Position numbers and translations under genes: made by a program. Below, piece by piece: positions 1 to 9,660 of a stretch of 64,000 nt of DNA; position 1 is the first letter of the stretch, and each line of letters opens with the position of its first letter. The stretch is taken from the NCBI GenBank assembly GCA_905147135.1, contig LR990053.1:15450501-15514500 (forward strand), in the 5' to 3' direction. The stretch is from Blastobasis lacticolella (taxonomy: Eukaryota; Arthropoda; Insecta; Lepidoptera; Blastobasidae). Under the pieces are notes generated by a model. The model saw only the letters and a program-made list of their open reading frames with translations. It was not told where the DNA came from and searched no databases.

Positions 1-110
1 GGTTTCGGCTAGGAAGATATACTGCCTTCTGCACAAGGCGTCTAATGCCTAAGAGGCTAACCAGGGAGTCTAAATAGGCAGTAGCGTTTCATATTATGAT
101 TCATATTAAA
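1..110 (+). repeat. Edge fragment of a LINE-tail-like dispersed repeat
   Basis: Words such as 'gtctaa', 'aggcagtagcgttt' and 'catatt' recall the repeat copy at 45485-45760 (AGTCTGG..GGGCAGCAGCGTTTTTCATTC). It is cut by the window edge and diverged, so the family assignment is weak. Confidence 0.3.
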
Positions 111-855
111 GAGCCACAAACTTATCTGATCCGCTGGCCAATACTGGAACTAAGTGACGCCATTTTGAATTGTCATGTCAATGTCAACAATAGCGACGCC
201 GCAGATAACTTTGTGACAAATTAATGTGAATCGTTGATAACCATGCCTATTTCAACTAGCTTTCAAGTACAAATGCTCTTTGAGTAAAGTTACGCACAGA
301 AGATAGACGGAGTTGGCAAACCTAGGTTCTTTGTTACGGAACCCTGAAACCGTATTTATTCACCTACGGTTTACTGGTAAATCGTTGCACATTATCGGGT
401 ATGTAACCACTATAATATCGAGGTAAAAATAATCATAACTGGTGACTTGATGAAAAACCCGATGTGTGTGACGATGTACCTACTTTACGTGTACCTTTAA
501 TACGTTCGGCGCTAGGCGTGCCTTTAGGAAACACAAGATTTTTGCCTTTATTTAAACCTTTGTTGGCCCTTACTGATTTAATCCTAACAAATATTATGAA
601 TGCGAAAGTAAGTAGTAGTAGTCTGTCTGTTTACCTTTTCACGGCAAAACCACTGAAGCGATTTAGACCAACTTGGGAGGGATATTCTCGGGAACACTGA
701 GATAGACTTAGGCTATGTGACGTCATCATAAATTCAATATGGCGGCGACCTCGATATAACGTGTAATCGACGAAGTCGCGGACCGGCAGCTTGTAGTAGA
801 TAAGCGAGTAGCATTAGTAGCGTCATTTTCGCCTTCGCGGCACAAGAGAATAATA
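111..855. other. Intronic sequence, no gene seen
   Basis: AT-rich sequence upstream of the first visible Hrb27C exon, presumably the intron that follows the exons encoding RRM1. Short frames here (for example 464-700) have no recognisable domain, no splice context and no match to Hrb27C. The stretch around 765-800 (GACGAAGTCGCGGACCGGCAG) resembles the end region of Helitron-like repeats, but it is too short to assign. Confidence 0.5.
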
Positions 856-1112
856 ATAATAAATAAATAAATAATCGTGGACAAATTCACACAACGCCAT
901 CTAGCCCCAAAGTAGCAAAGTAGCATAGCTTGTGTTAAGGGTGCAAGATAACTGATAATCTAATTATATACTTTTAAATACATACTTATTATACATAGAA
1001 CACCCAGACCCGTAACAGAAATTAAAATTCATCATTTTCATTTCTGCTCGGCCGGGAATCGAACTCGGGACCTCTTGGCATGTTGACCACTGAACCACTC
1101 AGGTCGTCTTAA
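856..1112 (-). repeat. tRNA-derived SINE, family B (minus orientation)
   Basis: Read on the minus strand, this starts with a tRNA-like head (CGACCTGAGTGGTTCAGTGG..., then a B-box-like GTTCGATTCCCGGCCGAGC). It continues through AATTTTAATTTCTGTTACGGGTC and ends with ATGGCGTTGTGTGAATTTGTC and a TTTATT-type simple tail. A well-matched + strand copy lies at 31122-31380 and a partial copy at 7566-7722. The head has pol III box motifs but no closed acceptor stem, so it is a SINE and not a tRNA gene. Confidence 0.75.
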
Positions 1113-1119
1113 TATAATA

Positions 1120-1290
1120 AGAATGGGCAGGCGTTCCACCCTTACTTGCTCGACCTTTCTAATACGAACATATAAGGAGTGGAACGCTTTGCCTGCTGGT
1201 GTGTTCCCCGAACAGTATAACCTTCACTCCTTCAAGGCCAGAGGGAATAGGCTGCTTAAAGACAGGCATGCTCCATCTTAGCCGCATTGT
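1120..1290 (+). pseudogene. 3'-terminal fragment of a CR1/jockey-like LINE RT ORF
   Basis: The + strand translates to ...[31 protein letters not shown] and then a stop. This matches the C-terminal end of the reverse-transcriptase frames at 37471-38778 and 56118-56551 ([11 protein letters not shown]..., NLDAFK.RVNRLF..). Only the last 50 or so codons and the tail survive. It ends about 130 bp upstream of an Hrb27C exon. Confidence 0.7.
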
Positions 1291-1418
1291 CTCGTCGGTG
1301 CTCTCGCGCGCAATAAGCGAGAAATGGCGCCACATAGATACGTCTATCTGTGTGCCTCTTTCTCTAAACGCCTGGCTACTATATAAAATAGCATCTATAA
1401 CCCACCCTCGTTCCCCAG

Positions 1419-1609
1419 GACGATCGACCCGAAGCCGTGCAACCCGCGCACGCTGCAGAAGCCTAAGCGCGGCGGCGGCTACCCGAAGGTGTTCCTCGGC
1501 GGGCTGCCATCGAACATCACCGAGACGGACCTGCGCGTGTTCTTTGGCCGCTACGGGAAGGTGATGGAGGTGGTCATCATGTACGACCAGGAGAAGAAGA
1601 AGTCGCGAG
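1419..1609 (+). CDS. Hrb27C: Hrb27C exon: linker and first half of RRM2
   Basis: The acceptor is TTCCCCAG (AG at 1417-1418) and the donor GTGAGT starts at 1610. The exon enters with the last base of a split codon and leaves with the first base of a Gly codon. It encodes the inter-RRM segment IDPKPCNPRTLQKPKRGGG and then the start of RRM2, with RNP2 VFLGGLPSN, TETDLRVFFGRYGKV and VIMYDQEKKKSRG. These blocks are close to what I recall of Drosophila Hrb27C and human DAZAP1, and RNP1 is completed by the next exon. The residue before IDPK reads T and comes from the split codon. LINE debris lies about 130 bp upstream, and another repeat begins about 7 bp after the exon's end. Confidence 0.96.
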
Positions 1610-1615
1610 GTGAGT

Positions 1616-1815
1616 GCACTGCAGGACTTAGGCACTCTCCCACGAAAGGGGAGATTACTGCGGATTGGAGTTCGCCATTTTCCAGCCTATGGAGACTGTA
1701 AGAAGTCTAGCTCTTTTGCCTCAAAAAGGTCACCTTGTACGGTACCCACGAGTGTTAGGGGTTGGTGCTATTCTTCTCTGGCGGACACCACGCGGCTACG
1801 GTCGACAGGTTATGT
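1616..1815 (-). repeat. LINE-tail-type dispersed repeat adjoining a splice donor
   Basis: The reverse complement reads ...GTGGTGTCCGCC.GAG.AGAATAGCACC AACCCC..ACACTC.TGGGT...GGCAAAAGA.CTAGA...CCCCTTTCGTGGGAGAG..CCTAAGTCCT.CAGTG. This is the same series as the + strand copy at 45485-45760. The shared sequence begins right after the GTGAGT donor of the 1419-1609 exon, so the donor borders a mobile-element insertion. Confidence 0.7.
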
Positions 1816-3202
1816 CGATTTTAATTGCAGAGATCTCGACTAAGCATGAGTAGTGGAGTCTGTTTGAGTTGGCGTTATGTATTGTCAACGGCATAAGAGA
1901 ATCAAAAGTAATCGTATCCTATTTGGCGTTTCAATACGAGGCGTGTCTATCGCTCGCGTGTTTGACCCCCTAAATTTATTCATTCCTTGTAGCCTTCTAA
2001 GCCGTACTCCCTAGGGACCTCATTTGACAATGTCGGTGATCATCGTGAATGGAGCTCCTACCTACAAGCATGTTACATTCTGTAAACTAACAAAAACAAT
2101 CAACTTGATAGTGTTTACAGCTACACTTCACGTGCTACGTCCTTCAACCAATTCGAAGTACTAATCGAACTCGGGCAGTTATCTTCAATATTAGTCATTC
2201 CGAATATTTTAATGTAAATTATATTTCAACGCCACACAATGCCCGTATCTTTGATGTGTTAAGAAGGTTTCAAGGGTCTTTGTCCTTAATCGCGACTCGA
2301 ATCGTATAGCTACCTACACGACTCGAATCGTGTAACTAAATAGGCAACATCCACATCCAGGCAGTGCCTTCAGATTTCTTTCTGTCGGTTCGTTCAGATG
2401 TTTGTGGTACATTGACACGCAGACTAGCATATACTCGGCGTGCCCCGTGGCAGCTGAGTCTACAAGGTTTGCGACAAACAATTGTTAATAAAATATGTGT
2501 AATGCGGTTTAAATATTTTACTGAGTCAATATGAGCAAGTGACTCACAATCCTGATAAGATAGAGAATTCATTGAACGGCAAGGTGCTCAAACTGACACT
2601 ATTTTTAAATATGATAGGTATTCTTTATGATAGGCGTTCTGGGTAGATTTAAAATACGAATTTGTGTCTTACTAACATTTAAAAGTATGTAGTTATCGCT
2701 TTGATTTTCGTGAGTTAAACCTCGTATACACTAGGGAACAATTAGTACGCAACACGTGTTCACTGACATCGCACGACTTTGCACGTGTACATTATTGCGG
2801 TACATTTACACGCAGACCAGCGTATACCCGGCGCGCCCCGTGGGTTTCTGTCAAACTGAATTCCTCTGCTGTCAAGTGGCACCCTCATATTTTTCGCGAT
2901 GTTCTTGCCAGACTGTAGCTTACGTGGCAACTTCTATGGTTACTCCTATCCACTTCTATGGTTACATCTATGTCACATGAACACAACATACACGTATATT
3001 GAATATGACATACGACGTTAAATAATTTGTTAAAGTAATATGTTACGTCTGAAATTGTGGTAATATGTCTAGGTTTCTATTCAATCGCGGGGACTCGTCA
3101 ATTCAATAAAATTTTATTCGCTAACAATGTACATTGTGTTCAGAGTGTTATCCCCAATAGATGAAGCAATATATAGCTATAATTTTCTTACAATTGTTCT
3201 AG
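1816..3202. other. Hrb27C: Hrb27C intron remainder (1610-3202)
   Basis: AT-rich intron between the two RRM2 exons. It holds the repeat at 2338-2490, a partial second copy of its right half at about 2790-2860 (ACACGCAGACCAGCGTATACCCGG), and otherwise no coding or structured feature I can support. Confidence 0.7.
2338..2490 (+). repeat. Dispersed repeat, copy 1 (pair with 5578-5715)
   Basis: Shares a long collinear match with 5578-5715, including CCACATCCAGGCAGTGCCTT, CGTTCAGATGTTTGTGG, ACATTGACA.GCAGACTAGC and GAGTCTACAA.GTTTGCGACA. A third partial copy is at about 2790-2860. The family is not recognised; no coding capacity or terminal repeats are seen. Confidence 0.7.
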
Positions 3203-3285
3203 GCTTTGGCTTCCTGTCCTTTGAAGACGAGATGTCGGTAGAACGTGTGACCCAGGAGCATTTCATCAACCTCCAGGGTAAACAG
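3203..3285 (+). CDS. Hrb27C: Hrb27C exon: second half of RRM2
   Basis: The acceptor TTGTTCTAG ends at 3202 and the donor GTTGGT starts at 3286. Two bases complete the Gly codon from the previous exon. The exon reads FGFLSFEDEMSVERVTQEHF and then INLQGKQ, ending in phase 0. FGFLSF preceded by (S)RG is RNP1 of RRM2, whose aromatic residues stack on RNA bases. The beta4-end phrase 'INLQGKQ|VEIK' continues in the next exon. At 83 nt this is the smallest exon of the visible gene. Confidence 0.95.
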
Positions 3286-3403
3286 GTTGGTACACTTCAT
3301 TTTATTCCTTGTGCTTATAATTTTCAACTGTAGACCAGGTGCGTATTGTATAATATAGAGCGTGCAAGCTAATATTTACTAATATTACTAGTGTTTTACT
3401 TAG

Positions 3404-3755
3404 GGAGCGTCGGTGGCCGAGTGGTCAAGGTATCCGACTCGTAAGCGAGGTACCGGGTTCGAATCCACTGCGGCCTTGTACCAATGTCTCTTTTCTTAGT
3501 TATGTACATTAGTTCAATGCTAAACAATGCTCTTACGGTGAGGGAAAACATCGTGATGAAACCTGAATGACTGAATGTGTAACCATTATCCAATCTGGTC
3601 AGGTTCCCCTGGTAGCAGGGTCACGGAGATTCGATGGCAGTCGCTCCACTGCAATTGTAACCATCTGATCTGCCAAATCCTGGATCATGGTCAAGGCGGA
3701 CCCCAGGCCTTCGTTCGCGAGAGCACAACCGGGATATTAACGCCAAGATTTTGTT
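3404..3755 (+). repeat. tRNA-derived SINE, family A (fullest copy)
   Basis: A tRNA-like head (about 3406-3478) has an A-box-like TGGCCGAGTGGTC and a B-box GGTTCGAATCC, with CGT where a Thr anticodon would sit. The acceptor stem does not close, so it is not a functional tRNA. The body follows: CTCTTACGGTGAGGGAAAAC, GGTCAGGTTCCCCT, GGGTCACGGAG, GATCTGCCAA, and an end near AGCACAACCGGGATATTAAC. Related copies lie at 27600-27945, 31560-31800 (minus) and 43565-43720. Confidence 0.75.
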
Positions 3756-4827
3756 TTTAATTGTTATTAGGGTTTTACTAGGAAATTACTAGAAAATCAC
3801 TATAGTAATAAATAATATAGGCATATTATGAGTGATTAAGATATTATATATAAGATTAAGATATAAGTGTTATACAAGGTTAACGTATATTACTAAAGCG
3901 GTATCACTCAGTTTTGCACCTAACTTGCTCAATAGGTTTGCAGCGTTTTTAAGGTATATGCATGAAATCGATTACACATAGGTAATAGTGCTATGGAAGC
4001 GTGAACATACAAGAGAAGCTAGTAGAGAACAATACGGTATTTTAATGATATTCGTTTAAGTTTGCACGTAGATTTTAATTTAAACTTTTGCGGCTTCGCT
4101 TTGTTTCAAATTAATGCTAAATTCTTCCAAGCAATGGCTTTAATGAAAGGACATTGCTCGTCGTCCATACATAGTTGGCCTAAGATCCAACAGGGAGGTG
4201 TATTTACTTTTTGGGTTTTAGATAATGTATATATTCGATTGAACCTAAATTAAAACAACGGACACTTTTGAGAATTCGAAAAAAATCAAGACACTTTCGG
4301 ATTTTGAGGTTATAATTACGTCAATAAAAACATTCGGTATGTAGCAATAACTTAGCATTTATTACTGAGTGTAAGAACGTACTTACATTGGATTATAAAT
4401 TGTAGGTAAACGTTTTATTGTCACACTGCTAGGTCAGAACACTCTGAACTACTGTTTCGAAAACAGCTCTGCTGATATATATCTCGTCATATCCCGCTGA
4501 TGCTGAGTTTTAAAGGCTTGCATCCTTGTTTTCCACCCTACTCGTTATCCAAGTAAGAGCAATATAGGATACTTAACTACCTTAGTTTTCTTTGAATTAT
4601 CGGTCAAAAAATCTGTCGTTGAAGCGGACCAAACTCCAGGAGTAGGCTTGACAGATGCGCACTTCTTGACATTGAACTCTAGGAGTCTAGGAGTCAGGAG
4701 TCTTATGGACCTGCAAGGGTTTTATTAAGGATTTCCTTTTTTATTTTCGTGTGATTATAAAGTAGGTATAGCATTGTACAAGTACCATATGTCAAATGTT
4801 ATAAGTCTTTGGCGCTATTATATGTTG

Positions 4828-5295
4828 TTGGTCTTTGGCGCACGCCTATGAAGTTTTGTGTACTTCATAGACCGGCCCCGCCCCTTTAGTGAAGTGCCAC
4901 GAATAACGAATAACAACAGACAATCGAAAATCGGTATTGATATAATATAATCGAATATTTAAAATTAACATTTAGGTAACCTTATTATTTTCGTAACTAA
5001 ACTCTTATTCCTTGTTTGAATTTCACCTTAAGAGACCTTTCACAACAACGATTTCGAGTCGCGCGTATTCTACGCAATAGGATGATAGAAATACGCACGT
5101 GTCATAATCGTTGTTGTAGAAGGGTTTTTAATGTCGTATTAATAAATTATCAATTCAGAAGAAAATAAATAGTTTATTTTGTATAATACGTATAGCATAA
5201 CCATGCAACTATCGATTCCAAGTTCTATGAGAATGATAATCGATAATCGAAGAGATTCATTAACGATTTTATACAACCACATCCCTACTGTAATC
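4828..5295 (+). repeat. Dispersed ~470-bp repeat, copy 1 (pair with 28768-29292)
   Basis: Collinear with 28768-29292 over nearly its whole length. Shared stretches include TTGGCGCACGCCTATGAA, CCCCTTTAGTGAAGTGCCAC, AATAACAACAGACAAT, CTTATTCCTTGTTTG, TTTCACAACAACGATTTCGA, AATACGCACGTGTC, GAAAATAAATAGTTTATTTT, GCAACTATCGATTCCAAGTT and TAACGATTTTA. It is non-coding and the family is unrecognised. The copy at 28768 sits inside a TIR-bounded element. Confidence 0.75.
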
Positions 5296-5577
5296 TGTCA
5301 AAATAGATAATGTCTAAATAGTAACACCGAGGATTATGACGGAAGTGAATACTTTTTAAAATGTTTTCGAAATTAAGAAGTGTCCGTTCTATTAAAATAT
5401 TTGTAATGTACATTATAAAAAGATCTAGTAATTATAGTAAATGTTTCATGCGTGTTGATTCATAGGCCATTTTTAACAATGTCTTTTATAGTATTATTTC
5501 AAGAAGTTTCAAAAGGCCAGGTATCTTTGATGTTTTTAAATTTTTGGAAAGCGAAATGTATACACAGGAAATATAAA

Positions 5578-5715
5578 AATATCCACATCCAGGCAGTGCC
5601 TTCAGCATGACTTTCTGTTGGTACGTTCAGATGTTTGTGGGACATTGACATGCAGACTAGCATATACCCGGTGCGCCCAATGGCCTCCAGAGTCTACAAA
5701 GTTTGCGACAATTCA
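5578..5715 (+). repeat. Dispersed repeat, copy 2 (pair with 2338-2490)
   Basis: Second copy of the repeat at 2338-2490, in the same orientation, about 3.2 kb away in the next Hrb27C intron. It runs from AT.TCCACATCCAGGCAGTG to CAAAGTTTGCGACAATT. Confidence 0.7.
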
Positions 5716-6059
5716 TTTATATTTTCAATGTAATTTAAAGTTACATAATCAACAAAAAATACCTACTTTTTGTTATGATAGGACTTCTGGCAATAGGTAA
5801 CATTTTATGAGCTAATTAGCTCTAAATTACCTACTTTTTTATCATAGTAAAAAAACCTACATTTGCTACGTTACACATTCGAGATAGGTAACCATGATAT
5901 AGGTTACGGCCATGTAACGGCGCTTTAACAACCCGCATCATTGTGTGATTGCAACACCCAGGGTATTACCAATGCGTTTCCCACTTCTAAGCCACGGTTC
6001 TCCATGGGACACTGGAGTGGAGTCTTCACTGACCGCCATGAATTGAATACTATTATATG

Positions 6060-6290
6060 CGGCAAAAAGAGACATCGCGGACAAGCTTGAGGAGGCTCAC
6101 CTGCGCCGGTTTGGTCATGTTCTGCGTAAGTTCCAGAAAACCGGGGGAAATAGGTGTAAAACATGACGGCCTAGCAAGCCATGGATAGACATCGCTGAGT
6201 CAGGGGCGATGCGAGAGCAGCTCACGATGCAAGCATTCTGAAGATCGCGCTAAGTGGAGGACAATGGTGGATAGAAGCTGGGATAGACGC
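6060..6290 (+). pseudogene. LINE ORF C-terminal fragment
   Basis: The + strand reads DKLEEAHLRRFGHVLRKFQK, then after stops ..RPSKPWIDIAES..MREQ, and KWRTMVDRSWDRR via a frame change. This is the typical C-terminal block of insect LINE polyproteins (.KIEE.RLRWFGHV.R...GRPK.RW.D...D.A.DRAKWR). It is broken by stops and frameshifts and ends about 50 bp before the Hrb27C exon at 6343. Confidence 0.65.
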
Positions 6291-6342
6291 TATGATAACG
6301 AGGTTCAATTTGATGAAATATCTGACGCAACCATTGCCGCAG

Positions 6343-6558
6343 GTGGAGATAAAGCGCGCCGAGCCCCGCGACGGGTCCGGCAAGCTGGGCTCCGGCTCGG
6401 GCGGGATGGGCGGCGGCGGGATGTCGGCGCCGGGCGACGCGCCCGCCGCGGGCCAGTGGGGGCCGCCGGCCGCGCCCATCAACATGATCCAGGGCCACAA
6501 CGGCCAGATGGGCGGCCCGCCGATCAACATGCCGATGGCTGGGCCCAACATCATGCAG
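6343..6558 (+). CDS. Hrb27C: Hrb27C exon: end of RRM2 and Gly/Met-rich linker
   Basis: The acceptor CCATTGCCGCAG ends at 6342 and the donor GTAGGG starts at 6559. It spans 72 whole codons, phase 0 on both sides. It begins VEIKRAEPRDGSGK, the last strand of RRM2 with the family-typical EPRDGSG. A low-complexity Gly/Ser/Met run follows, then APINMIQGHNGQMGGPPINM and PMAGPNIMQ. These correspond to APINMMQGQNGQMGGPPLNM in Drosophila Hrb27C (from memory). GC content is far above the flanking introns. Low-complexity hnRNP linkers of this type mediate protein contacts and RNP condensation. Confidence 0.95.
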
Positions 6559-6976
6559 GTAGGGGTGGTTTGCGTTGCGACTCTTTGCGGTGGCAACTTA
6601 TGTGTTCAGTAGATTAAATTGGAAAGGGTTGACAGCTTGAAACGCCCACGTTTTCACGGTGATGCCGTCTATTGAACAGATAAGTTGTCGCATTGTACGA
6701 TTTGTTTCGTTTCAGCTTTTTACTTTCTGTATGGCTTTGTAATTTAGTCGATCTTTTTAAATTTTCCCGTCGTTGTGGGTCGGTCACTGTACCCCGCAAT
6801 CCTCGGTGTATTTTTTTTACATTATAGTGATCATGCGGTCGAGGATGGAAAAATGAAGTACGACAATTAGATGGGTATCAACAATTACAATTACCTCGTA
6901 CGCCGCCTGTTCGCTCTAGCCTTGAAAACACAAACTTATTAAACAGTAAAATATTATACATTATTGCTCTGCATTC

Positions 6977-7080
6977 CTTTCCATCTGAAATCTACACACC
7001 TCCAAATTCTAATCCCTTCGACCCCTACAGGGCTACCAAGGCTAGGGCACCTCCCCCGGTCAAACATCCTACGCCGGATA
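6977..7080 (+). repeat. Hrb27C: Decayed tandem copy of the next intron/exon boundary
   Basis: 6977-7080 is an imperfect direct duplicate of 7082-7185, with a spacing of about 101-105 bp. It covers the end of the intron (CTTTCCATC.GAAA.CTAC) and a CTACAG acceptor at 7025-7030. About 50 nt of exon-like sequence follow, reading GGC TAC CAA GGC TAG, against GGC TAC CAG GGC TGG in the true exon. The in-frame TAG at 7043-7045 means use of this acceptor would end the protein after GYQG. Confidence 0.85.
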
Positions 7081-7131
7081 TCTTTCCATCCGAAACCTAC
7101 GCCCAAATATTAACACCTCCAACCCCCACAG

Positions 7132-7333
7132 GGCTACCAGGGCTGGGGCACCTCCCCGGGACAGACCTCCTACGCCGGGTACGGAGCGGCCGGCGCGGGC
7201 GCGGGCCCCGGCAACTACCAGGGCTGGGGCGCGCCGCCCGCCCCGCAGGCGCCGCCGCACGCGCCCGCCTGGCCCGCCTCCAACAACTACACGCAACACA
7301 CGCAGCCGCCCGCGCAGGGATACGGCAGTTACG
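7132..7333 (+). CDS. Hrb27C: Hrb27C exon: GYQGWG-repeat region
   Basis: The acceptor AACCCCCACAG ends at 7131 and the donor GTAAGC starts at 7334. Entry is phase 0 and exit phase 1. It encodes GYQGWGTSPGQTSYAGYG, an Ala/Gly stretch, NYQGWGAPPAPQAPPHAP, and WPASNNYTQHTQPPAQGYGS. The duplicated G/N-Y-Q-G-W-G-x-P/S unit is a Hrb27C hallmark and part of the prion-like C-terminal domain. The exit phase 1 is shared with the donors at 9207 and 14683. Joins to 9118, 11040 or 21966 therefore all keep the frame. A decayed copy of the acceptor and exon start lies about 100 bp upstream. Confidence 0.95.
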
Positions 7334-7424
7334 GTAAGCCTGGGGGACATGTACACGCGCACACGACAGAGATCTGGAAACAAAAACAAGAAAGAAGTCG
7401 AAAAAAAAAAATTATTTATTTCTT

Positions 7425-7565
7425 CTAAGTGTAGCGAACACTTTTGATGGAGTGGTGGTTTAGTGGTAGTTTGTTTTTATCAGCCGAAATGATGCCACTG
7501 CTGGGCAAAGGCCTCGCCCTATGCTGCCCATACTTCGCGATTGAGTGCTGTGGTTTGCCAAAAAA
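7425..7565 (+). repeat. LINE/SINE-tail-like repeat fragment
   Basis: Contains CAGCCGAAATGATGCCACTG followed by CTGGGCAAAGGCCTC, a phrase typical of dispersed lepidopteran repeats. No clear boundaries or second full copy were seen in this window. Confidence 0.4.
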
Positions 7566-7722
7566 CAAAAATTGGCTTAGACAAGTTCATACAGCGCCAT
7601 CTAGACCCAAAGTAAGCAGTGTTATGGGCGCCTAGATAAATGATTAACTATTTATTTAGGTCTTTTTTAAAATACGTACTTATACGTACTACACCACTGA
7701 ACCACTCAGGTCGCCTATCAGG
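7566..7722 (-). repeat. SINE family B, partial (minus orientation)
   Basis: The left part, CAGCGCCATCTAGACCCAAAG, matches the 3' end of family B (compare CAACGCCATCTAGCCCCAAAG at 892-912). The right part, CACTGAACCACTCAGGTCG, matches its tRNA-like head. The middle is shortened. Confidence 0.6.
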
Positions 7723-7734
7723 GCTACCTATAGA

Positions 7735-7885
7735 CTCATCCATTAGCCGAAAGATGCCCTGCTGGCCTTCCCCAGCGATCTCCACAAAGGCCGGTCCTGT
7801 GCCTTCCGCATCCAGCTGGTACCTGCAATTTACTACGTCGTCGATCCACCTTGTGGGAGGCCTACCCACGCTATACCCACCTATA
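7735..7885 (-). pseudogene. LINE ORF C-terminal fragment
   Basis: The minus strand reads VGRPPTRWIDDVV. A one-base frameshift follows, then AGTSWMRKAQDRPLWRSLGK, the conserved C-terminal block of many insect LINE ORF2 proteins. It is truncated on both sides and sits in the Hrb27C intron. Confidence 0.7.
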
Positions 7886-9117
7886 GACTAACCGTCTTAT
7901 ATTCGTTGACTTGACGTTTAATAAACCTGGTTTAGCTAAAATATGGTGTGTCATTTTCTTTCAAATTCAGTCACTTCAGTGGCAGATAAACACAAAACAT
8001 TTGAACTTAAATAGGTTTAACGTCAAACAACTTTTGGGAAAAAGAGCAATAGTGTGAATGGAAACCGATTGGCACCGCAACAACTCGACGGGTCGGCAAG
8101 CATTCGGTGTGAAATTCTGCACTTATTATTTGTTCACAATGCGGTGTCTGCTGCCACAGACTTTATTACGACTTCCACAGGAATTTGCTGTTGATTATTG
8201 ATCATTATTGGGTCCTTGGCAGGGGACCAACGCGGTAAGACGGGGGAAGTGTTTTTGTTATCTGTTTTTAGTTACGGCGAGCACTCTAGGACGGATAATC
8301 GACTTTTTAATGGCACCGGCACGCCATATAACACATCCGAAGGGACCTTCCGGTCTTTTCCTCAGACTCTAAGCGGCCATTTCTCCTAGGTCCTCGGCAG
8401 TTGATTTCGTCTGCCGTGCGATGTGTCGGCATGATTTAGCGCTCCAGCGAAGTACGCAAATTAATACTTACAAGACCGGCGCTGGCTGTCGCAATCTAGT
8501 GTCTAGTTCTAGTTGGATGCGAAAAAAATTGTAAACGAAGTAGTTTTGGCTAAGTATTTGAATGGCATGCGAGCCGGGCGTTGTGAAGGAGACGGGAGTA
8601 CGAAAGCGGACCCAGACGAAAGACAGATTACCGGGACGACAACAAATTTAGCTATGTATTTTGATCGTATTAGTTCGCAAATTGTAGAGTAATAACAGTA
8701 GGTGCGAGAACGGTGGATATGAATAAATTCCTAATTGGTCATGCGTGCACGCGGCGTTCGACAGTGCGCTGCGCTCGAGCGCAATTATACTTACACAACG
8801 CTAGTAATCGTTTCGATCCGGTCACAGGTAGCCTTTTTATTTATAACATCGACATGTTTGGCCTGAGGTAAAGTACGTGTTTTATGCATAAGTGGTGAAT
8901 GATTCCCCTTTTAGGTTATCACAAGCTGAAGGATACGCCTCACCTAGTATACGGCGTCCACGTAGGCGGAATAGTAAGTTTTCCAACAGTGAAATAAAAA
9001 CGAAATCGGTCCAGTAGTTGCGAGAACCACCAGTCGTAGTCTAGTGCCAGGAGCCGCGCCAGTGTCCGGACGGCAATGGAGGGCCTAGGTTTAATGTTTA
9101 CCCTTTTGCGTGTGCAG
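7886..9117. other. Hrb27C: Hrb27C intron remainder (7334-9117), no gene seen
   Basis: Moderately GC intron sequence with no transposon I can identify and no exon-like frame with splice sites. Short frames at 8198-8389 and on the opposite strand of 8940-9242 have no recognisable features. Confidence 0.6.
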
Positions 9118-9212
9118 CCAACTACAGCTCTGCGCCGGCCGGCGCGTCCGCGGGCGGCAGCTGGACCAATTGGAACATGCCGCAGAACTCCAACTCCACT
9201 GGCTCTGGTTAG
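9118..9212 (+). CDS. Hrb27C: Hrb27C exon, splice-or-stop: NYSSAP...WNMPQNSNSTGSG
   Basis: The acceptor TGCGTGTGCAG ends at 9117. Entered in phase 1, the exon reads ANYSSAPAGASAGGSWTNWN and then MPQNSNSTGSG. Drosophila has the like phrase GGGSWNSWNMPPNS. Two exits exist. Splicing at G|GTTAGC (exon end 9207, phase 1) joins exons 11040 or 21966 in frame. If that site is ignored, GGT is followed immediately by TAG (9210-9212) and the protein ends there. An AATAAA follows at 9642-9647. Which form is used cannot be told from sequence alone, and the donor GTTAGC is only moderate. The exon itself is confident. Confidence 0.93.
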
Positions 9213-9660
9213 CATCCCACTAACGCACCCCCGAACCGTCAATGACTACTGAACGGATTTCACTGCTCCCCAACGGGGTTTTCACTGTTCGAAAGCTTAG
9301 CGATACCTACGTTTCACGTTCACGCTGTCGCTTCGTTGCGGTGCGAAGTTGACATAACGGCTACTAGCGTGTCGGTTGCACTCGTGAGTACACAACGTTC
9401 TGTTATTGGAGTTGCGTTGCGTAGATTAACCTGTAGTGTTGTAGGGCGGCTGTAGGCTTATCATTTAACACATTGCGGCCAATATTGCATTTAACATTGT
9501 CGGCTTCATGTATACCACTCGGCTTTTCGTCGGCCCTAGTCGAACGTAGAGGACTCGTTAGCGAAACGCTCATCCAAGTTATTACTGTAGTCGATCACAC
9601 TTCAGAAACCTAGTGTAGCGGCAGGTGTATTTAGTCTGTAAAATAAATTGAGTTAGTTTA
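9213..9660 (+). other. Hrb27C: Candidate 3' UTR of the short Hrb27C isoform
   Basis: Follows the TAG at 9210-9212. It has mixed composition, no transposon similarity and no further frame, and ends with AATAAA near 9642. It is a 3' UTR if the 9208 donor is skipped and intron otherwise. Confidence 0.5.
9642..9647 (+). terminator. Hrb27C: Candidate poly(A) signal AATAAA (short isoform)
   Basis: AATAAA lies 430 bp after the TAG at 9210. T/GT-rich sequence follows (GTTAGTTTAATGG, then TGATTGTTCTGG near 9700). Confidence 0.5.

Larger units (their letters stand above)
3756..6059. other. Hrb27C: Hrb27C intron remainder (3286-6342), mostly repeats
   Basis: AT-rich intron sequence. Two dispersed repeats (4828-5295 and 5578-5715) are supported by second copies in the window. 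A short stretch at 5920-5990 resembles the GGTATTACCAATGCGTT part of lepidopteran LINE-tail repeats. No exon-like segment was found. Confidence 0.6.

Noticed and set aside
464..700. 78-codon frame considered as an RRM1 exon of Hrb27C
   Set aside because: No LFVGGLSW or RGFGFVTF-type RNP motifs anywhere in 1-1418, so RRM1 must lie outside the window.
3404..3478. Possible tRNA-Thr (CGT)
   Set aside because: A and B boxes are present but the acceptor stem does not pair, and the sequence continues into a repeated SINE body.
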